This document shows positions 7,797-15,699 of a stretch of 64,000 nucleotides of DNA, piece after piece. Under the pieces are notes generated by a model. It searched no databases, was not told where the DNA came from, and worked only from the letters and a program-made list of their open reading frames with translations. This stretch comes from Mongoliitalea daihaiensis (lineage in GTDB: Bacteria; Bacteroidota; Bacteroidia; Cytophagales; Cyclobacteriaceae): positions 2,268,001-2,332,000 of the forward strand of contig NZ_CP063779.1 in NCBI RefSeq assembly GCF_021596945.1. The letters run 5' to 3'. Made by a program: the position numbers and the translations under genes. The stretch's first letter is position 1; the number at the start of each line of letters is the position of its first letter.

Positions 7797-8984
7797 ATGA
7801 AACAATTTTGTTATTTTTCCCTGATTACATTTTCCCTGATTTCCTGTTCCAAGCCAATAATGGAAGAGTCTGATACTAAGCTGGACTTTTCATTTGTAGT
7901 TGTAGACTCGTTAGATGTAGATGTGTTGGGTAGTCTTATGCTTGTGGATGTAAGTCCTAAGGGTAAGCACTTTGTATTTTTTGATTTTTCAAGCAGTGGG
8001 TTTGTGTTTACGGATGATTCGGGTGAAGTTGTCAATACCTTTGCAAAGACCGGAGATATACCGGATGCACACGGTTTCCTTTTGGAGTTTCCAGGTTTTG
8101 TTGATGAAAATACCATTGCGCTATCTGGGATGAATGGAATATTTCTGTATGATTTGGAAGGGAGTATGCTTCAGCGACTGACTCATCCGGAGTCTTTGGA
8201 GGGGGCTTCTACGATGATCTTTGTTGGGAAAGGAATGGAAACAACCAGGATAGGAGGGAAAATTTTTTTACTTAGCAACTCTGTGCGCACTCGTGGTACA
8301 TATCCAGGCCAACAGCAGTTTTATGATAGTTTTAAAGCTCTTGAACTTATCGATATTGATAAGGGTGAATTTTTGGAAATTGTACCTTTTGAACAAGGAA
8401 GTAGGTTTCGGGACGGGAACGGTTATTTTGCAAGTGATTATGCGCCTGCTTTAGAAGCTGTAGGAGATAAGCTCTATGTAGCTTTAGGTGGAGATCCAAA
8501 ATTGTACGTTTATACATTAGGTTCGGATGGTGCAATCTTGGAGAAATCCGTTTCTTTAGATATTCCAGGCTTCGAAAAGCTGCCCATTACCTCCCGTGAT
8601 GAATTCTACGAAGGAGCAATGTCCGTCAAAACCAGTACTCCATCAATCAGAAACATACATGTGGTGGATGAGTATGTTTTAATCCAGTATTACGGGGGAT
8701 TTTCGGAGAATAAAGAGAAAGAAATAAATGCCCTGATGGGTTCTGGTGATTCCAAAGGATTCCTTGAACTTTATAACACGTATGAAAAGGAAGTGAGTAA
8801 GGGGATTTTGGTTTTGGATAAAAAAAACCTACATATAGTGGGCAACGTGCCATTTCCAGAGGGAGTCAATAATGCGGGATTTGCTTCCAGTGGTGATTAT
8901 CTCTGGATGGAGCGAAGTGGAAGTATAGAGCAGGAAGAGGATTTTTTAAGGATTTATAAAGTAAAACTACAAAAACATGAATAG
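7797..8984 (+). CDS. Exported beta-propeller-like lipoprotein (DUF4221-like)
   Basis: A 395-aa predicted lipoprotein: a short signal peptide ends in SLISCSK, placing the lipidated Cys near residue 17. The remainder has repeated beta-rich segments with Gly-Asp turns (KTGDIPDAHGFLLEFPGF, MNGIFLYDLEG, YVALGGDPKLYVYTLGSDG), as in a six-bladed propeller. Size and layout resemble the DUF4221 / 6-bladed beta-propeller lipoproteins of Bacteroidota, whose function is unknown. No catalytic motif was recognised. The gene stands alone, with a 6-bp inverted repeat (CTTTAG-TTATCA-CTAAAG) just upstream of the start. Confidence 0.6.
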   Translation: MKQFCYFSLITFSLISCSKPIMEESDTKLDFSFVVVDSLDVDVLGSLMLVDVSPKGKHFVFFDFSSSGFVFTDDSGEVVNTFAKTGDIPDAHGFLLEFPGFVDENTIALSGMNGIFLYDLEGSMLQRLTHPESLEGASTMIFVGKGMETTRIGGKIFLLSNSVRTRGTYPGQQQFYDSFKALELIDIDKGEFLEIVPFEQGSRFRDGNGYFASDYAPALEAVGDKLYVALGGDPKLYVYTLGSDGAILEKSVSLDIPGFEKLPITSRDEFYEGAMSVKTSTPSIRNIHVVDEYVLIQYYGGFSENKEKEINALMGSGDSKGFLELYNTYEKEVSKGILVLDKKNLHIVGNVPFPEGVNNAGFASSGDYLWMERSGSIEQEEDFLRIYKVKLQKHE

Positions 8985-9002
8985 AAAGCCTACTCCTACA
9001 CG

Positions 9003-9078
9003 AACCGTTGACCGTAGACAGTTAACAGTGGACCTACCTTACTAATCACTTAATCAACCAATCACTAATTCACTAAAT
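9003..9078. repeat. Intergenic repeat family B
   Basis: The stretch opens with CCGTTGACCGTAGACAGTTA and continues with CAGTGGACC and a run of CACTAATCACTTAATCAACC-type text. The same text appears with small changes at 46534-46566 and 46705-46797, and reversed at 4355-4431. Function unknown. Confidence 0.55.
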
Positions 9079-9141
9079 CCCCCTAAGCCTGTAGCGTTTT
9101 ACACTTAACTTACGTCTAGTTACTGTATAGAACAAAAAAAG

Positions 9142-9765
9142 ATGAAAAAACTCATTTGGGGATTGTTGATTTTTGGGGTGATTATGCAGCTTCCGACACT
9201 CGGGCAATCGGATTGGCAAGTCAAAGCTTTTGCTGGGGTGTCGGATGCTGCTTTTTTGGGAGATGTTTTGGATGGAGGGCCATCGATGAATGTAGACAGG
9301 TTCCAAGAATATGGCGTCAGACTTTCCTGGCAGGGGAATAGCAAATGGGGCTTGGAAACAGGAATTACCTATGCTAAAGCTACTTTGCAACTGGGAACGA
9401 TGTGGATCCCTACAGGAAACCCACCTCCTCGTCCTGTCAGCTTATTAACGATCACACCTACGCCTTTTGAATACATCAGTGTTCCAATACTCGCTACCTA
9501 TGAATTAGTTAGTTTTCTCTCCTTACAGGCAGGACCATTGCTTGGCTTTCAGCAGTCTGAATATAGTAGCTGGATGGAACAATCAGGAGTTGGCTACTTA
9601 GTGGGTGTTAATTTGCAACACTATTTTGACCGGTTAGGTGTTTTTTTGCAACCCAACTTTAAGCAACATGCCGCCATAGGCTTTAATCAAAGCAATACTC
9701 GGCTGACTGAGTTTGGCTTACAGCTAGGAGTGGCTTATCAATTAAGTTCTAAAAGAGTAAATTAG
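9142..9765 (+). CDS. Outer-membrane beta-barrel protein
   Basis: A 207-aa protein with a cleavable signal peptide (MKKLIWGLLIFGVIMQLPTLG, cut around residue 21). Alternating hydrophobic/aromatic strands follow, such as VRLSWQGNSKWGLETGITYA and a C-terminal LTEFGLQLGVAYQL. This fits the small outer-membrane beta-barrel (OmpW/PorT-like) proteins typical of Bacteroidota. No substrate can be assigned. It lies 31 bp upstream of a PD40-repeat lipoprotein gene and may be co-transcribed with it. Confidence 0.7.
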   Translation: MKKLIWGLLIFGVIMQLPTLGQSDWQVKAFAGVSDAAFLGDVLDGGPSMNVDRFQEYGVRLSWQGNSKWGLETGITYAKATLQLGTMWIPTGNPPPRPVSLLTITPTPFEYISVPILATYELVSFLSLQAGPLLGFQQSEYSSWMEQSGVGYLVGVNLQHYFDRLGVFLQPNFKQHAAIGFNQSNTRLTEFGLQLGVAYQLSSKRVN

Positions 9766-9796
9766 TACACGGATTCCAGTAGTTTAAAATTTAGCC

Positions 9797-11137
9797 ATGA
9801 GAATAGAATTGAAGGATGGGTTTTTTGGGTTGATTGTAGGAATTTCTTTCCTTCTTTCGTTTGGTTCCTGCGAGGAGCGCTGGGATGATCCTATTCCTGA
9901 AGGGGTATCTTTAGCAAGAGCTACCTTACTTTCTGAATTGACCGAAGACGGTAAAATCTTACTGATGTGGGGAAATTTCCAGATTTGCAATGGGTGGAAC
10001 TGTGTTCCCCTTGCAGAAGCAAGTTCGTATGATCTATTTTTGAAAAGACCTGGGATGCAAAACTTCGAACGATTGGTTCGTTTATCCAGAGGTTCCAATG
10101 AATACTTATTTACTGATGTTGACTTTGGAGGAACGTATGAGTTTTTTATCCGATCTAATCGTGCAGGCAGGCAAGAGGACTCCAATACAGTAATGATTGT
10201 TCCAGGAAAATCCCCTGAAATAGAGCCAATATTCGATTCTGATTTTGGCCCACATGGTATTTTGCACCCTAGATTAAGCCCATCAGGGAATCAGGTAGCG
10301 TATGTCTCAGATGTGAGATTCACGGAGAATGGTGAAGAGCGTCGGGCTTTGAGCCTATTCATTTTTGATCAGCAGACACAGGAACACCGCTTGATACGAA
10401 GAAATGCCAACCAACCGAACTGGTCTTCAGATGGGAAGCGATTAATTTACAGCGTTACTGCTGGCTCTGGTCAAACGCCTCAGGGAATTAGGCCATCTCA
10501 TTTGGAGATTTTTAATTTGGATACCGAAGAATTCAACCTATTCAGTGGAGGTTTGCACCAACAAGCAACTCCTAGTTTCAGTAAAGATGATCAAGAGGTG
10601 TTTTTTTATGCTGACTCTCTTGTGAGTGGTGATTTTGGGGTGTGGAAACGTGATTTCGCAGGAAATATGACTCCTGTATTTACTTCCTTTGGTGATGGTG
10701 TCAATCTTGTGACTGGTCTGCCTGTATTCCGCGGACTAGATGTTTCGCGCATTAATGAAATGGTGGTTGCGGATCATTTGCAATTGTATAATGATTTTCC
10801 TGTGTACCATATTTTCGGGTTTGATGGGAGTAGAGGAGGGCAAAAAGTTGATGTCCTAGTGTCCCAATGGAATGATTCTGCCCCTTCTTTGTCACCTTTC
10901 GATCCCAATAAAATGGCATTTGTTTCCGATAGATCGGGAATTCCTCAAATCTGGATTCTGGATATGCTTACTGGTGCAGTCAAACAAGTGACTTTTTTTG
11001 GTGTAACCCAGTCTGGAATGCGTGTATCTGAATTCGGGATGGGTATTTCTTGGACTGATAATGGTCGGGCTCTAGTATTTCCTGTTAGAGGCACTGCTGG
11101 CTCCACAACTTTGGTCAAGGCGACTTTGATTAATTAG
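9797..11137 (+). CDS. PD40/TolB-like beta-propeller lipoprotein
   Basis: A 446-aa protein with a lipoprotein-type signal (FLLSFGSCEE, Cys near residue 26). An N-terminal fibronectin-like region (about residues 40-130) contains the phrase FERLVRLSRGSNEYLFTDV. A C-terminal propeller is made of WD40-like PD40 repeats, recognised by HPRLSPSGNQVAYVSD, PNWSSDGKRLIYS, PSFSKDDQEVFFYAD and MAFVSDRSGIPQIW. Such propellers bind partner proteins or ligands, as in TolB; the partner is not evident. The gene follows a beta-barrel gene and converges, 9 bp apart, with a minus-strand oxidoreductase gene. Confidence 0.7.
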   Translation: MRIELKDGFFGLIVGISFLLSFGSCEERWDDPIPEGVSLARATLLSELTEDGKILLMWGNFQICNGWNCVPLAEASSYDLFLKRPGMQNFERLVRLSRGSNEYLFTDVDFGGTYEFFIRSNRAGRQEDSNTVMIVPGKSPEIEPIFDSDFGPHGILHPRLSPSGNQVAYVSDVRFTENGEERRALSLFIFDQQTQEHRLIRRNANQPNWSSDGKRLIYSVTAGSGQTPQGIRPSHLEIFNLDTEEFNLFSGGLHQQATPSFSKDDQEVFFYADSLVSGDFGVWKRDFAGNMTPVFTSFGDGVNLVTGLPVFRGLDVSRINEMVVADHLQLYNDFPVYHIFGFDGSRGGQKVDVLVSQWNDSAPSLSPFDPNKMAFVSDRSGIPQIWILDMLTGAVKQVTFFGVTQSGMRVSEFGMGISWTDNGRALVFPVRGTAGSTTLVKATLIN

Positions 11138-11146
11138 TCCATTGTT

Positions 11147-13348
11147 TCAAATCTTAATCGGCAATTCCCTAACCCTTGTCCCTGTACAATCAAACACGGC
11201 ATTGGCAATGGCTGCGGCTACTGGCCCTTGTGCAGCTTCTCCAGCACCTAAGGGAGGGAGTTCAGGTCTATTGATGATTTGAACTTCCACAACGGGAATA
11301 TCTTTTGAAGAGATTATAGGGTAGCTGTTCCAATCTCTACTCAAAATCCCATTTTCATCATAGGATACGGCCTCCATCATCGTCCAACTTGCGGATTGGA
11401 TCATACCACCTTCAGTTTGGTTAATCAGTCCGTCGGGATTGATGCATTGTCCCGCATCGATTACTCCGGTTAACTTTTGAAGGGTGTAAGATTTTTTATC
11501 GGAACTTAGTTCAACTTCGGCAAGTACAGCAAAGTAGGCAGCCGAATTTTTGTATTGGGAAAATGCGATGCCGTAACCCTTATTTTCCTGTGAATTGCGG
11601 CTAGCCCAATTAGTTTTATCTCGCAGTTCCTCTAATACAGCGATAGCTCGTGGATCCTGAAGGTTTTGGATTCTAAATACAAATGGGTCTAATCCTGCTA
11701 AACTCGCCAATTCATCTATAAAGGATTCCAAGGCGAAGATATTTGCATATGCACCAAGTCCCCGTAATGCTGAGGTACGCAATGGCCCTTCGTAATTATG
11801 TAAGTAAAGATTATAATGTGGTACAATGTACAAAGGTATGGCATTGCGATAGGCTCCACCGGAAAATCCTCTTTTGTTGAATGGAATGGATTTTTCCAAA
11901 TGTCTTGCTGATACAAAGTGACCTGCTTGACCATTTGGGCGGGTGCTATGGGTGTCTGACCATAGGTTACTTTCCATGGCTTGCAGGTAGCCATCTGCTG
12001 ATATCCCTGCTTCCAAATCAAGAATCATAGCCGAACCATAGGGTTCCCATTGATGTTCATCCTCCCGCATCCATTGCAGGCGGATAGTTTTATTCGGATA
12101 CTTTTGAGCGATAATTGCTGCCTCAGCTGAAACATCATCTGCCCCATTGTGTCCATAGCATCCTGACCCCGGAACCCCAATGCAACGGATTTTTTCAGGA
12201 TCTAGGGAAAAGAGGTCTGAAAGTGTAGCTCGCAAAGGATACACTCCTTGGGTTGGCGACCATACGGTTAATCCTTCTTCGGTCCATTTGGCTAGCGCAC
12301 AAGATGGGCCCGCTGATGCATGCATGTGATAGGGCTTTTGATAGCTGGCTTTCAAGCGGAGTTCGGCATTGGATATGCTTGAAATAGTTTTCGGATCTGT
12401 TCGTATAACTTCCGGTTTTTGTGCATGCTTACGCATATCTGAGAAAAGCTGCGAAGGCATGGTTTCAATGCTAGGCTTTTCCCAAACGGCTATGACTTTC
12501 ATTTTTTCCCAAGCTTTGACCGCTTGATATTCTCGTTCAGCGATCACTGCTACAAAATTACCATCCACAAGTACATCCGAAATTCCTGGGAGTGCTGTAA
12601 TTTTATCTTTTTTTAATTCCTCTAATTGGGCTCCGTAAGAAGGAGGGTGTAGCACACGGGCATGAACCATATCTGGGAAACTCAAATCATGGACAAAGTG
12701 GGCCTTGCCTTGTACCAATTGCCGAATATCTTCTCTAGGAATGGGTTTGCCTACATATTGATGTTGGGCAGGTTCTAAGATGGGAGCATTTCCAGTAATA
12801 TGCCGTTTATAATATTGCCCATCTAATAATTCCCAATAACTCACTTGACGATTATCAGCGGCATAAATGCTTCCATCTTTGATGGTCAAGGATTCTAGGG
12901 GTACATCCAGTCTTTCTGATGCTAATTGTACTAGAAAGAATTTAGCCTCTGCTGCTGCTTGACGAATGGCTTTCCCACTTCCTTCGATGGAATTGCTACC
13001 TGCTGTGTAGCCTTCATTGGCAGTTTGCCCGGTGTCACCGTTAATAATGTGGCATCGGTTGATATCCACTTGAAGTTCGTCAGCTGCAATCTGGATAAGT
13101 GCGGTTCGAATACCTTGTCCAAGTTCCTTTTTGCCGGTCAAGACCGTGACATGTCCTTCTGAATCCAACCGTATCCAAGAATCGATCAATTCTCTCCCTA
13201 AATGAGGTCGCTCAGGTATTCCATTGTATATAGCATGTAATTCATCTTCCTTGGTTGTACAGTTGAGCAAGGGGAACAGTTGAAAGCCAATGAGTAATTG
13301 CCCGCTTTTTTTCAAAAAATCACGTCTATTGGTTTTTAAGAGTTTCAT
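11147..13348 (-). CDS. Molybdopterin-binding subunit of an isoquinoline 1-oxidoreductase-like hydroxylase
   Basis: A 733-aa protein of the xanthine dehydrogenase superfamily, large subunit, closest in layout to IorB. It starts with a twin-arginine signal (NRRDFLKKSG), so it is probably exported folded. Visible cofactor-region motifs include GKKELGQGIRTALIQIAADE, GSGCYGHNGADD and the C-terminal PLGAGEAAQGP, whose Glu matches the catalytic base of the family. It follows the small 2Fe-2S subunit gene with a 3-bp gap and is certainly co-expressed with it. The substrate is unknown; members oxidise N-heterocycles or aldehydes. No cytochrome c acceptor gene is adjacent. Confidence 0.88.
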   Translation of the reverse strand: MKLLKTNRRDFLKKSGQLLIGFQLFPLLNCTTKEDELHAIYNGIPERPHLGRELIDSWIRLDSEGHVTVLTGKKELGQGIRTALIQIAADELQVDINRCHIINGDTGQTANEGYTAGSNSIEGSGKAIRQAAAEAKFFLVQLASERLDVPLESLTIKDGSIYAADNRQVSYWELLDGQYYKRHITGNAPILEPAQHQYVGKPIPREDIRQLVQGKAHFVHDLSFPDMVHARVLHPPSYGAQLEELKKDKITALPGISDVLVDGNFVAVIAEREYQAVKAWEKMKVIAVWEKPSIETMPSQLFSDMRKHAQKPEVIRTDPKTISSISNAELRLKASYQKPYHMHASAGPSCALAKWTEEGLTVWSPTQGVYPLRATLSDLFSLDPEKIRCIGVPGSGCYGHNGADDVSAEAAIIAQKYPNKTIRLQWMREDEHQWEPYGSAMILDLEAGISADGYLQAMESNLWSDTHSTRPNGQAGHFVSARHLEKSIPFNKRGFSGGAYRNAIPLYIVPHYNLYLHNYEGPLRTSALRGLGAYANIFALESFIDELASLAGLDPFVFRIQNLQDPRAIAVLEELRDKTNWASRNSQENKGYGIAFSQYKNSAAYFAVLAEVELSSDKKSYTLQKLTGVIDAGQCINPDGLINQTEGGMIQSASWTMMEAVSYDENGILSRDWNSYPIISSKDIPVVEVQIINRPELPPLGAGEAAQGPVAAAIANAVFDCTGTRVRELPIKI

Positions 13349-13351
13349 AGC

Positions 13352-13816
13352 TTAAGTAGTTGAGGTGAATTTTTTAACCACATCGACAAATCTGCTATGA
13401 GTACCACATCGGCAAATGACCTTAGAGAGCGCTTCTTTGATTTCTTTTTCCGAGGGTTTTGGCACATCCTTAATCAGAGCAAGTGCTGCTATGATCATTC
13501 CATTAACACAATACCCACATTGCGCTGCCTGAACATCAAAAAATGCTTCTTGTATGGGGTGGGTTTTTCCATTTTGGGATAGTCCTTCAATAGTTTGAAT
13601 TTTTTTTCCTTCAAAAGTGGCACAAGGTATCCTGCATGTATAGCTCGCTTCTCCATTCGACAAAACCATGCAGGAACCGCATTGATGTAATCCGCATCCA
13701 AATTTGGGGCCTTTCAGTGCGAAATCATTTCTCAGGATATATAACAATGGTTCTTCTGGATCTGCTTCCAATAGTTTTCGCTCACCATTTATATGCAGTT
13801 CAATCGATTTATTCAT
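13352..13816 (-). CDS. (2Fe-2S)-binding small subunit of the molybdenum hydroxylase
   Basis: A 154-aa IorA/CoxS-like subunit. The plant-type ferredoxin cluster is bound by FGCGLHQCGSC plus a later YTC. The second cluster is bound by QCGYCVNGM and CRCGTHSRF, giving the four-plus-four cysteine pattern of the family. It passes electrons from the molybdenum centre of the partner encoded immediately downstream. There is no export signal, as expected if it travels with the Tat-dependent large subunit. It is the first gene of the pair. Confidence 0.92.
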   Translation of the reverse strand: MNKSIELHINGERKLLEADPEEPLLYILRNDFALKGPKFGCGLHQCGSCMVLSNGEASYTCRIPCATFEGKKIQTIEGLSQNGKTHPIQEAFFDVQAAQCGYCVNGMIIAALALIKDVPKPSEKEIKEALSKVICRCGTHSRFVDVVKKFTSTT

Positions 13817-13921
13817 GAAAATCTTTGGCTTTTGAACCTTAATATTCTGATTCTCATCTAAAAAAACATCTGTTTTTGTGTAAACGGGGAGATAAGTTGG
13901 TTAGTGGGTGCCAAAAATCAT

Positions 13922-13957
13922 AAAAAATAAAAAAGCATCCCTTTGAGAGGATGCTTT
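13922..13957 (-). terminator. Terminator downstream of tRNA-Cys
   Basis: On the minus strand AAAGCATCC pairs with GGATGCTTT around a short loop and is followed by a run of T. It lies just after the CCA end of the tRNA and ends that transcript. Confidence 0.85.
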
Positions 13958-13960
13958 AAC

Positions 13961-14034
13961 TGGAGGTCGCGAGCGGATTCGAACCGCTGTACAAGGTTTT
14001 GCAGACCTCTGCCTAGCCACTCGGCCACACGACC
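13961..14034 (-). tRNA. tRNA-Cys (anticodon GCA)
   Basis: The minus strand folds as a 71-nt cloverleaf plus encoded CCA. The acceptor stem GGTCGTG pairs with CGCGACC with one G-U. The anticodon loop CTGCAAA carries GCA, and the T arm includes GGTTCGAATCC. The discriminator base is U, the identity base for cysteine. It is a single tRNA gene with a terminator directly after it. Confidence 0.97.
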
Positions 14035-14322
14035 TTTTTCGTTGTGCAAATGTAGAAAAATAGAGTTATCCTCCAAAAAATATTTGAAAATAAAATTTAA
14101 AACATAAGGGTAATTTATAGCTGTTATAAATTGTATTTATATGAAAAATAGCTTGGAAATCTCAAAATCAGCATTCAACGTGTCTAGCCTAAAAGATTTC
14201 TTTATTTATAATTTTTCTAAATAAGTTAAGTTTATGCTGTTCATGACTTAAATAACTGCTTTTCAGGGATTTATAAAAATCAAACATTTTTTAATGCCTA
14301 TTCGTAGGGTATTTGACCTCAG

Positions 14323-14353
14323 TTTGAAAAATAGAATTGGGGTAGTACATTTG
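14323..14353 (+). promoter_or_regulatory. Promoter of the act-cox operon
   Basis: TTTG at 14323-14326, a 19-bp spacer, then TACATTTG at 14346-14353 match the full Bacteroidota promoter consensus. The leader to the actA ATG at 14402 would be about 45 nt. No operator-like palindrome is seen around it, consistent with constitutive aerobic expression. Confidence 0.8.
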
Positions 14354-14401
14354 CAGGGATTATCCGTATAGGTGAAAAAACTGTTTTAATAAACAATAAA
14401 T

Positions 14402-15661
14402 ATGTCGATCAAGCGCTCTTTATTAAGTGTTCCCTTGAGATTTGGGTACGTGATGATGTTTTTCTTCCTACTATTAGGAAGTGGGGTCATGGCTGCCAAT
14501 CCTGAAGTCTCAGACAGTGAGGAGGCAATTGCTGCCGGAAAGTCTATCTTCAATACCAATTGTAAAACCTGTCACAGATTAGACCAAAAAAATGTTGGTC
14601 CAGCTTTGAGAGGCGTTACAGACAGGCATTCGATAGAATGGACTACAAAATTCATTCGTAATTCTCAGGCTCTCATTGCCACAGGTGATGCTGAGGCTGT
14701 AGCCATTTACAATGAATACAATCAATTGGCCATGCCGCCACATGAATTTTTGTCAGATGACGATGTGATGAATTTGTTAGCTTACATCGAGTATGGTGAC
14801 AAAGCCGAGGCAGTAGCTGCTACAGGTGACGGAGGTGGTGCCGTTGCACAAGGTGGAGGTTCTGGTATTCCAAGTGAATATTTAACAATTATTCTTGCTG
14901 TACTTGTTGTCGTTTTATTATTGATTTTAATTGTTTTGGGACTAATCATCTCAATTTTGACCAAATATTTGGGCAATCAGAATCTAGAAGAAGATGACAA
15001 AGAATATATCAATCAACGATTTGATTTCAAAAAGCTTGTTAAAAGTGACGCTTTTGTTCTGATAGTTACTGCCTTAGTTGTAGCTCTAGTAGCTAAGACA
15101 GCAATTGATGGTTTATACTCAGTAGGTATTCAACAAGGCTACGCTCCAACACAACCAATTGCATTTTCTCATGCTCTACATGCAGGTCAATATGAGATGG
15201 AATGCCAATATTGCCATACTGGTGTTGAACTTGGTAAATCGGCAAATATTCCTTCTGCCAATATCTGTATGAACTGCCACATGCATATCCAAAATGTAGG
15301 TGGTCAGGATGGTATGTCGCCTGAAATCGCAAAGATATATGCGGCAGTAGAAGAAAATAGACCTATTGAGTGGGTTCGTATTCACAACTTACCAGACTTA
15401 GCATATTTTAATCACGCACAGCACGTAGCAGTAGGTGGCATTGAATGTCAAACTTGTCACGGACCTATCGAGGAAATGGAGGTTGTATATCAGCATTCCA
15501 CGTTAACGATGGGTTGGTGTATAGACTGTCATAGACAGACAGACATCAAAGCTCAGGGCAATGAGTACTATGATAAATTAGTTCAACTTCATTCCAGCTC
15601 CAAAGGATCACTTAAAGTGAAAGATATTGGTGGTTTGGAATGCTCTAAGTGTCACTATTAA
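14402..15661 (+). CDS. actA: Alternative Complex III subunit ActA, with fused cytochrome c domain
   Basis: A 419-aa multiheme cytochrome c of the quinol:cytochrome c oxidoreductase. After a signal peptide (ends near VMAANPE), residues ~40-130 form a class I cytochrome c domain with CKTCH. A membrane helix (about 160-185, LTIILAVLVVVLLLILIVLG) and a second hydrophobic segment near 215-230 follow. The C-terminal domain holds five more heme sites: CQYCH, CMNCH, CQTCH, CIDCH and CSKCH. Six hemes are thus encoded, whereas the classic ActA is described as pentaheme. It is the first gene of the operon; ActA passes electrons from the ActB iron-sulfur chain to the acceptor. Confidence 0.93.
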   Translation: MSIKRSLLSVPLRFGYVMMFFFLLLGSGVMAANPEVSDSEEAIAAGKSIFNTNCKTCHRLDQKNVGPALRGVTDRHSIEWTTKFIRNSQALIATGDAEAVAIYNEYNQLAMPPHEFLSDDDVMNLLAYIEYGDKAEAVAATGDGGGAVAQGGGSGIPSEYLTIILAVLVVVLLLILIVLGLIISILTKYLGNQNLEEDDKEYINQRFDFKKLVKSDAFVLIVTALVVALVAKTAIDGLYSVGIQQGYAPTQPIAFSHALHAGQYEMECQYCHTGVELGKSANIPSANICMNCHMHIQNVGGQDGMSPEIAKIYAAVEENRPIEWVRIHNLPDLAYFNHAQHVAVGGIECQTCHGPIEEMEVVYQHSTLTMGWCIDCHRQTDIKAQGNEYYDKLVQLHSSSKGSLKVKDIGGLECSKCHY

Positions 15662-15699
15662 TTTAAATCAATTAGCAACCTACTTTTCTTGAATATACA

